From: Knoxdaviesia capensis
Lineage: Eukaryota; Ascomycota; Sordariomycetes; Microascales; Gondwanamycetaceae
Direction: 5' to 3'
Length of the DNA stretch: 64,000 nt
Assembly (NCBI GenBank): GCA_001510575.1
Contig: LNGK01000008.1
Location: forward strand, 3,126,687-3,190,686
Of the stretch, positions 57,401 through 64,000 are shown piece by piece. The first letter of the stretch is position 1; the number at the start of each line of letters is the position of its first letter. Below the pieces are notes generated by a model. That model did no database searches, was not told the DNA's origin, and saw nothing but the letters and a program-made list of their open reading frames with translations. A program made the position numbers and the translations under genes.

Positions 57401-58557
57401 AAGTTTTGGACACCGATATGCATGCTCATGTATAGAGCGGGCGCTCGTGGAAAAGAATTGCGGGGTGACTAATAGTGTTTTTTTTTTCGTGGTTTAGGAA
57501 TGGTGCGAGGATATCGTCAAGAGCAACATGAACCATGAGCTGCGCACTGGAGATCTGAACGACTTCCAGGACAAGCTGTTCGACAACGATATGAATGCTA
57601 TCGGACAGGAGATCCTGACCCAGTACGACAACACGAACTTCAAGGTAAGCAGCACAGAGACACCCTGTAAAATTCGATAAGTGAACTCTGTTTCTAACTC
57701 AACTTCCATATGTATAGCTTGCTCTGAAAGGAATTTACGATTTCTTTGCGGCCCGTGATTTCTACCGTGAGGCGTGCATTGCTGCCTCGATTCCCCTCCA
57801 CGCTGATCTTGCCGGGAAGTGGATTCGGTACCTGGCGCTGCTCCTCAACCCGATTACACCTCACTTCAGCGAGTTCCTATGGCTGGAGATTCTGAACGAG
57901 CCGAAGACGATTCAGGATGCGCGGTTCCCTGTGGTTCCGGCAGCTGATGCCGGCCTCACTGCGGCCCGTGAATACATCAAGAACACTTCGTCTGCGGTCA
58001 ACTCTGCCGAGTCGAATCAGATGAAAAAGAAGGCTAAGGGCAAGGAGGTGGCGTTCGACCCTGCTAAGCCCAAGAAGTTGACGTAAGTGCACCTTTTAAT
58101 ACGTGTGAATGGTCAAGGATACCAACTAACATGCTGCCAAAACAGTGTCTTCATCAACGCCAAGTTCCCCGAGTGGCAGGACAAGTACATTGGTCTTGTG
58201 CAAAGCTTCTTCAACCCGGAGACCAAGACTTTCAACGACAAGGACCTTAGCGCCAGCGCAACCAAGTTTGGCGAGATGAAGAAGGCGATGCCGTTTGTGC
58301 AGTCGCTGAAGCGCAAGATGCAACAGGGCGAATCGCTGGACCGCACGCTGCCGTTTGACGAGGGCAAGCTGCTGACGCAGATGATCCCTAGTCTGAAGCG
58401 CACGGCGAACCTGAAGGAGGTCGATATCGTGACGGTCATCGATAGCAAGCAGGGCACGCGCATTTCAGACGGATCGGCAGTGACTCTGCCAATTCCGAAT
58501 GCGGAGAATGCAGTGCCGGGCAGCCCGGTGTATTACTTTGAGAATGTGGAGGCATGA
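54457..58557 (+). CDS. Cytosolic leucyl-tRNA synthetase
   Basis: Charges tRNA-Leu for cytosolic translation. Eleven exons (54457-54525, 54603-55196, 55268-55300, 55362-55397, 55470-55560, 55626-56275, 56364-56903, 56985-57398, 57498-57644, 57718-58082, 58146-58557) give 1116 residues, the size of eukaryotic cytosolic LeuRS. The HIGH-type motif is in PYLNGSLHAGHAF (His near residue 88) and KMSKSTGN lies near residue 755. Two tiny exons of 33 and 36 nt encode DLTAFGTRIDW and RRSFVTTTANPY. The editing domain (CP1) lies between, with TLRPETMYGQTNCFVGP. There is no mitochondrial presequence. A lysine-rich patch (KKKAKGKE) precedes the last exon, as in fungal homologues. Confidence 0.95.
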
Positions 58558-60176
58558 ACCAGCATATGAAAAGAAAACAAAATATCAAGCTGATAGCAGA
58601 GAAAAGAAAAAGCATATCGGTTGTTCATGATTCATAGACCTACATACAAAAAGAGTAACAGTTGGAATGAGAGCTGATATCCTGGAATAGCTGACTGGGG
58701 TTGTGTTTGTTACGTTGCTTTTGTTTTCTTACCGCATGTGTGAACCGGAGACTGTCACAGAGACGACGCCAACAAACATCTCACAAACAGCGTGCGACTT
58801 GTTGTCCTGGCACCACGAAAAGAAATCCATCCGAATATGCACGGAGCCGGGGCCGTGGCCACGGACCGAAACCAGTCCCGACGCGGCAAGCCGTGCCAAA
58901 CGGCACTGGATACGTGGTCGCTGTTTTTGCCGTTTGCAAGAAGAGAAGATATGAGCAAAGAAGTCTGCACGGCAGGGTCTGGCAACTCTGTGGCTTAGCA
59001 GGAAATGAGAGGGGTAACTGTGGAATGCTGTGTAACACCGCGGGAGTGGGATGGACAAACAAAGCCATAGTGGACTATCGATCTGGGCCTGAGCTCTGGC
59101 GGTCTGGAACCAGGCTATGATGGCCGGCTTTGGGGCCTTTGGTCCTTCTTCAAGTCTGCGGACACGGAGATGTGCATCACGACGAAGCAGTAGTCTTGTC
59201 AACGTGAGTGTTGAACAGTATGGGGAGGCTGTTGCGTGATAGTGACGAGGAGAGGACAAACAGACTTGTCCTACGTTGAAGGGAGGCTTGCGTCACTGGG
59301 GGCCAGGTCGGACCGGAGCGGATAGGATAGTATAGAGGAGATTCGGCTTATTATATCCTGATAAGGTGGGAAATAAAAGGGGAGAGGACAAGATTCGAAT
59401 AGGCATGTAAGGTAGGGGGGAGAGGAGGGGGGGGAATAGACAAATGTGCAGCGATCGTGTATGGAGTGGCGGCCCTGGTTGCGTGGCTGGGATTTTCTGA
59501 TCTCTCTGCAACAAAAGTGCCGGACGGCACACGGCACACACGTGTGTCTGTGTGTGTATGTGTGCGCGTCCGCATCTGCGTCTGTGTTTGTATCTGTGTC
59601 CCGGTTGCGTGTCCAACCCAGACATCCCATGTTTGTGCGTCCACCCATCTCCTCCCAGGCTGATGTATCTGCCCGGTCTACAGTGACAAGAGAAAAAAAA
59701 AAACAATGATTGACCCTTCTGGGCTCCTTCCGTGCAACCTTAGCAGGAAGAGGAGGACTTTCTGTGTTTCTGTAGCCGTAGCCGATCAGGATGGAGACGA
59801 AAATGGAGAGAGGACTGGTGGAAAAAGGAGGGGACGCACAGAAATACAGAAGTGGACTTGTGTGAGCTGGGTGGCTATCTCTAAAAGGCTGGACGGAGGG
59901 GTAGAACACAAAGGATGTATATATAAAGGACGTCTCTTTCACATAGTTCTTCGTCTCTCATGGGAGGTGAAGCTGCCGTTCTTCCTTTCTCTGATTCATG
60001 CTCACCACTTTCTGTGACTCACTGTTTTTCAAAAACCCAAGCTCACAGTCATTTCAGTTCTGAACTTTATATTCTACCAAGAACTCCTGTCATCTCAGAA
60101 GAGACCCTGTCTGCCAAAACACCACTTGAGACACTACACACAGAAGAGAAACGACACTCACTTAGCGAAGAGAGCC
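58558..60176. other. Intergenic region with GT-rich tract
   Basis: 1.6 kb between LeuRS and the GPI protein gene. ORFs of up to 223 codons exist on the minus strand but are low-complexity shadows of simple sequence. At 59541-59600 lies an imperfect alternating GT-rich tract. From about 59940 the plus strand looks like the leader of the GPI gene. Confidence 0.6.
59541..59600. repeat. Imperfect GT-rich low-complexity tract
   Basis: About 60 bp of TGTG-, TCTG- and TGCG-type units in a row, mostly alternating purine and pyrimidine. A simple sequence with Z-DNA-type character and no other sign of function. Confidence 0.8.
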
Positions 60177-60759
60177 ATGAAATCCTCCGTGCTGTTCACC
60201 TATCTCACCGCGGCCGGCCTTGTGCGCGCCGGGTTCCTCGAAGAGCCGCGCGACGAAGGCGAGGAGACTCTGTCGTGGAGCTTCTCGTACGGCCCGCTGC
60301 CAACGCCGACGACGGACGAGCCGTCGTACGGGTACCCGACGCCGCCGTACGGGTCCAGCAGCACCAGCACCAGCAGTATTTCGCTGCCAACGTGGACGAC
60401 CACAGGTGAGTCACGCAGTGTTCTGAAGTCGGCAAAGAAACGCAGCTTTCCATTATTTTCTGGAGTCTGATGACCGGGCTAACCGAAACAAAAACCTCCC
60501 CCTGAACCTAGCTTCGTCATACTTCACGACTATCACAGTCCCCCCGTATAGCGGACACACGTCGGAGGAGGCTTCAGGGAGCACACCGCCATCGGGTTCC
60601 AGCCAGTCCTCGTACTCGTCCTCCACCTCCACGGCGTCCACAAGCCACTCCACCTCGACCGCCATAGAAAACGCGGCCGTGGCTGCCATTGTGCCCCGGA
60701 AAGTCGACGGTGCGGCTGCGGGAGCGGGCGCGGTGGCTCTGGCGTTTCTTCTGTTGTAA
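60177..60759 (+). CDS. Ser/Thr/Pro-rich GPI-anchored cell-wall protein
   Basis: Two exons (60177-60405, 60512-60759) give 158 residues. A signal peptide MKSSVLFTYLTAAGLVRAG comes first, then an acidic section (EEPRDEGEE), then Pro/Tyr/Gly/Ser-rich sequence and a Ser/Thr-only stretch (SQSSYSSSTSTASTSHSTST) suited to O-mannosylation. The C-terminus (AAGAGAVALAFLLL) is the hydrophobic tail for GPI addition, preceded by small residues. No enzymatic domain is present, so it is probably structural or of unknown surface function. Low complexity makes orthology hard to judge. Confidence 0.8.
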
Positions 60760-60767
60760 GAGACGCG

Positions 60768-60947
60768 CTAGGGGACGCAGAAATGGCGGCGGCGGCGGCA
60801 GCGGCGATTGTGGATGGGGTCTAGCGTGAACTTATTGCAGATGGATTCGAGACGGGGGTCACCATCATGGCTGGAGGGGAACTTGAGCTGGAGGAGCTGA
60901 TAGTTGGTGGGAGGAAGAAGGATGGGCTTCGTCTTTCGCGGGGCCAT
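60768..60947 (-). CDS. Possible 59-residue protein, unassigned
   Basis: A minus-strand ORF from the ATG at 60947 begins MAPRKTKPILLPPTNYQLLQ and continues with varied, protein-like composition (KFPSSHDGDPRLESICNKF). It then enters Arg codons made by a GCC/GGC trinucleotide repeat (RRCRRRRHFC). It ends at 60768, only 8 bp beyond the stop of the opposing GPI gene, so it would overlap that gene's 3' UTR. The first 40 residues look less random than other ORFs in the area. No family recognised; it could be spurious or the first exon of a gene with a missed splice site. Confidence 0.28.
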   Translation of the reverse strand: MAPRKTKPILLPPTNYQLLQLKFPSSHDGDPRLESICNKFTLDPIHNRRCRRRRHFCVP

Positions 60948-61424
60948 GCTGCTTTGTTGTTCAGAACTAGTTCCACATGACACTTAATTTTGAAACTGGA
61001 TTCTAAATAACCAACGAAAAACACTCTAGTTTCCTAGTGGACATTCAAATGCTCATACACGCCGTGTTCAGTTCATCAGGGCAGTGCAGAAAGGGCTGAT
61101 GCTGGGTGACGAAGCTAGCACGCGTCCCCGTTGTGCAACCACCCAGAAGTCTTGCTTTTGGAGAAAGAGGCTGGATGCTGGCGATTGAACCGAGCGTATA
61201 GGGCACATCTAATAGAGTAATGCCAATACCAGGGAAAATGAGTTAATGCGTCGTTTGGGTCGAAGTGGCACTGGGTGTGCCATCGATCAGAGAGCGATGT
61301 GATTCACAGTACCAACTCCCGGTGGGCTTTTTGCACAGCAGCGAGTCTGTGTGCTGCTGTGACCAGAAGTCCTTGGTGATGGGAAGCTTTCTAAAAGTTT
61401 CACTTTAGTAGCTTCCACACATAC
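60948..61424. other. Intergenic region downstream of DPH3
   Basis: 477 bp between the doubtful small ORF and the DPH3 stop. No features recognised. Confidence 0.55.
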
Positions 61425-61758
61425 TCACACCGGGATCGGCGCGGCGCCGGCTGGTGGGGCCGGAGGAGGAGGGAGGTCATCCTGGAGAGGGTAGTGGTTA
61501 GAAGGGGAAAAAAAAGAAAAAGCATATTATACGCTTTTTGAGATCCGAGGACAGGCCACTTACAAGATCGTAAATCACGCGGATCATCAAGCTGCAGCTG
61601 GGACACACAGCAATGTCCTCCTCATCACGGAGGTCGTCGATGGCGATCTGGAACCGGTCGCCACACGGACACGGGTAGTGGTAGATTTGGAGATCGGCAT
61701 CGAAGGTCATGTCTTCGATTTCGATCTCGTCGTAGATGGCAATAGAGTCGTCGGCCAT
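61425..61758 (-). CDS. dph3: Diphthamide biosynthesis protein 3 / Elongator-linked KTI11
   Basis: Small zinc or iron protein that donates electrons to the Dph1-Dph2 radical enzyme in making diphthamide on eEF2 and also works with Elongator in tRNA wobble modification. Two exons (61758-61564, 61481-61425) give 83 residues, the size of yeast Kti11. The four CSL-type metal ligands are the two Cys in YPCPCGDRF and the two in CPSCSL. The IEIEDMTFDADLQIYHYP strand region before them is highly conserved. The short second exon gives a Pro/Ala tail (LPPPPAPPAG) not seen in yeast. The upstream region holds telobox and CACGTG elements. Confidence 0.95.
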
Positions 61759-62759
61759 GTTGGGATGGGACAGGATACGCAAACACAAAAATAATGGAAG
61801 ACTGGTTCGTAGGAAAACGTCAAGAAGATGTGGAAGACGGATTACAAGTCGTCGCCACTTGATGACTCCGATCGATGGGGTTGAAAAAAGTTTTGCGACC
61901 AACCCTAAGCCCCGCGACATAAGGGTTTGAGCAGCACGTGATGCACAGTACCCTAGTATATGCGTGGGTTAGGGTTAGTTCAGCCGAGGTCGCCTGTGCT
62001 AACTGTGTCTGAATATGGAGATCGACCGGGTGCGAACATGTGACATTGATTCTCCCCGCACGTATTTCGCCGCTTGGACGCTTTTGCTCTACCCTGTGCA
62101 AATTAGGACCGCATCGTGCCAAATCCGTCAAGGTGCATCACATGCAGCCAACATGTGACAGTGCCGCATCTTTTTCTGCGCTGGGGAAATCGTTCAATCG
62201 ATCTTGGAACTTGGACTATCACAAGCCAGTAAGCTGGAAACCCTCCAAAGCTTCAGTCAAATTCCTGCATTTTCTGTCTGGCCCTTGTTTTCTAGAAATT
62301 CCTTCTTCCGCTTCTATCCCCATCTCGTGTTCACTGTTCTATTTCAAACATAATAGACTCTTATTGCATCTTGTTCTTGTACTATATACAGAGAGACTTG
62401 CTCTCCGTTTGCTGCGTTCTTCTATACCCACACGGTTCCCCATTCCTCGGCAAATTCCTGCTTGCTCCCTTGCTCGTGATCTTGGCGATACGGCTTCTTC
62501 TTGGAACCAGTTCTCTTTCTTGTTCATTGCCTCTTAGAATCTAATTTTCAAGAACCTAAAGCTTACAGATAGCTCTTCGGATTATCACCCTCAGAATACA
62601 GCTGCTGTTAGCTGGAGACTGTGCCAGGTGCAGAGACGCTACACCCCAAGCACCGCAACATAGCTCGATCGGAATCAACCCCAGCTTCCGCGACGTGACA
62701 TCACCGACTTGCCATCCATTGGGCACAAGCCTCACGTCTTCCGCCCGTCCCGCTCCCAA
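61759..62759. other. Divergent promoter region, DPH3 / ABC transporter
   Basis: 1.0 kb between the two starts, with no further gene. The DPH3-proximal 220 bp hold the telobox/CACGTG cluster (listed separately). The rest is C/T-rich toward the ABC gene. Confidence 0.55.
61901..61978. promoter_or_regulatory. Telobox/CACGTG cluster upstream of DPH3
   Basis: Within 78 bp: AACCCTAA (61901-61908), CACGTG followed by A (61935-61940) and GGGTTAGGGTTAG (61966-61978, more than two telomere units). ARCCCTAA and CACGTGA are the known Tbf1 and Cbf1 sites of fungal ribosomal protein and ribosome-biogenesis genes. The nearest one is 143 bp upstream of the DPH3 ATG. Confidence 0.6.
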
Positions 62760-64000
62760 ATGGGCGCCCAGTCCAAAGTCGTTCTGCTGGGCGGCGCCAG
62801 CAGCGGCCACCATGCCCGCACCGTCCGCGGCATCGTGACCTCGCTCACGCAGACGTACCTCGCCAACCGCACCGGCATCTCGCGCGCCGTGTGGATCACG
62901 CTGTTCGTAGCGCTTGTGCACCGCGTGCGCAATGCCATCTCCGAGCAGAAGGCCGCCTCGGCGCGCGACGCCGAGCTGCGCGCTTCGCGCAGCGGCACTA
63001 CCTCGGTCGGCGGCGACGAGCCGCAAAAGTCCGAGTCGGGCGCGCCGATCCCGCCGAAACGCAAGAAGGTCGAGCTCAACCGCGAGTTCTTCCGCTCGCT
63101 GCTGCGCTTGCTCCGCATCGTCGTGCCGGGCTGGCGCAGCGAGGAGACGCGCCTGCTGATTAGCCACAGCGTGTTCCTGATTGTGCGAACGCTTATTAGC
63201 TTGAAGGTCGCCGCGATGGACGGTGCCATTGTCAAGAGCTTGGTCAAGGGCAACGGCCGCGAGTTCTTGTCGCGTATAGTGGGATGGATGCTGATTGCCA
63301 TTCCGGCCACTTTCACAAACTCTATGGTTAGCATCTCCGCTATTGCAGTATTTGTTTCTGAGCTTCTGACTAACTTGATACTGTTATGATATGATAGCTG
63401 TCATACCACCAAGCAAGACTAGCGTTGAGATACAGAACTCGGCTTACCCAGTACATCCACGACCAGTACCTTTCCAAGCTGACCTTCTACGGCATCTCGG
63501 CCCTCGATGACCGGATAAAGAACCCTGACCAACTTATCGCCGTCGATGTGGCCAAGTTCTCTAACAGCTTGGCCGAGTTGTACAGTAACCTGGCCAAGCC
63601 CCTGCTAGACATGGTATGTCATCTGCTATCGCTTCCTTCACCGTGTACACTAATATGCGGCCATTCTCTAACTATGCAATAGACCGTCTATACCTACTCT
63701 CTCTCCAACAGCGTGGGTGGCGAAGGAGTCGTGTTCATGTCGCTGCTCGTCCAGCTCTCCGCAAACGTCATGCGTGTGCTCACCCCTCCGTTTGGCCGCT
63801 ATGTAGCCGACGAGGCCCGTCTCGAAGGAGAGTTCCGCTTCCAGCACTCGCGACTGATCGACCACAGCGAAGAGGTTGCTCTGTACGGCGGCCACGAAGC
63901 CGAGAAGGACACCCTCGACAAGGGCTACTTCACCCTGATCAAGCACGTCAACTACATTCTGCGCCGCCGCTTCTACCACGGTTTCATGGAGGACTACGTT
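62760..64000 (+). CDS. Peroxisomal ABC half-transporter (Pxa1/ALD type), 5' part only
   Basis: Member of the ABCD family that imports long-chain acyl-CoA into peroxisomes for beta-oxidation. Exons 62760-63326, 63398-63613 and 63683 to the window edge encode the first 367 residues in frame; the nucleotide-binding domain lies outside. Visible family sequence includes LALRYRTRLTQYIHDQYLSK, FYGISALDDRIKNPDQLIAV, DVAKFSNSLAELYSNLAKPL and the EEVALYGGHEAEK segment (an EAA-like loop). The start is the ATG at 62760 in good context; upstream in-frame codons lack ATG. Residues 75-105 form a hydrophilic, Ser/Arg-rich loop. Whether this is the Pxa1 or the Pxa2 orthologue cannot be decided here. Confidence 0.88.

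Noticed and set aside
58729..59942. Minus-strand ORFs of 176 and 223 codons
   Set aside because: They overlap each other's region and a GT-rich simple tract, are built of low-complexity Ser/Pro/Thr/His runs, and show no domain or splice pattern.

Overview
The window is 64 kb of nuclear chromosome from a filamentous ascomycete, most likely a Eurotiales mould (Penicillium/Aspergillus type). The evidence is many short introns with GTAAGT-like donors and CTAAC/CTGAC branch points, pyrimidine-rich leaders, and near-canonical Eurotiales forms of housekeeping proteins (uS7, eS25, ADP/ATP carrier, cytosolic LeuRS, xanthine dehydrogenase). The genus cannot be fixed from sequence alone. No intact transposon, rRNA, tRNA, CRISPR array or secondary-metabolite cluster is visible. 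I reconstructed 22 multi-exon genes by splicing in frame, one single-exon gene, and gene fragments at both window ends.

Layout. 0-13 kb: start of a truncated minus-strand gene, mitochondrial phosphate carrier (-), KCTD-like BTB protein (-), DUF6601-like membrane protein (+), AldA-like aldehyde dehydrogenase (-). 13-31 kb: xanthine dehydrogenase (+) behind a promoter with GATA pairs and a UaY-like site; a 77-residue Tyr/Ser/Asn/Gly-rich protein (-); an AcuM/Rds2-type Zn2Cys6 regulator (+) whose zinc cluster is split over two micro-exons; meiotic SPO22/ZIP4 (+); GNAT acetyltransferase (+). 32-41 kb: a divergent RPS5/RPS25 pair sharing a 518-bp promoter with a Tbf1-type site, a gene-poor block with a decayed minus-strand reading frame, the ADP/ATP carrier (+), and the histone-fold CENP-X/MHF2 protein (+). 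41-48 kb: another gene-poor block rich in short palindromes, a GPI-type cupredoxin (+), a cytochrome b5/MAPR-like membrane protein (-). 48-64 kb: coiled-coil protein (+), frataxin (-), AP-3 sigma (+), a small mitochondrial membrane protein (-), cytosolic leucyl-tRNA synthetase (+), a Ser/Thr-rich GPI protein (+), DPH3/KTI11 (-), and the 5' part of a peroxisomal ABC half-transporter (+).

The genes do not form one pathway. They are a mixed set covering mitochondrial carriers and iron metabolism (PiC, AAC, frataxin), translation (uS7, eS25, LeuRS, DPH3), carbon and nitrogen regulation (AcuM-like factor, xanthine dehydrogenase, peroxisomal fatty-acid transport) and chromosome biology (SPO22/ZIP4, MHF2). 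The most interesting signals are regulatory or architectural. They are the micro-exon zinc cluster, where skipping an 18-nt exon would keep frame but remove a zinc ligand; telobox (Tbf1) and CACGTG (Cbf1) elements upstream of RPS5/RPS25 and DPH3; a perfect 10-bp hairpin in an RPS25 intron; and a recurring family of tacggagta/actgtacagt palindromes in the gene-poor blocks. I found no convincing new multi-gene system.
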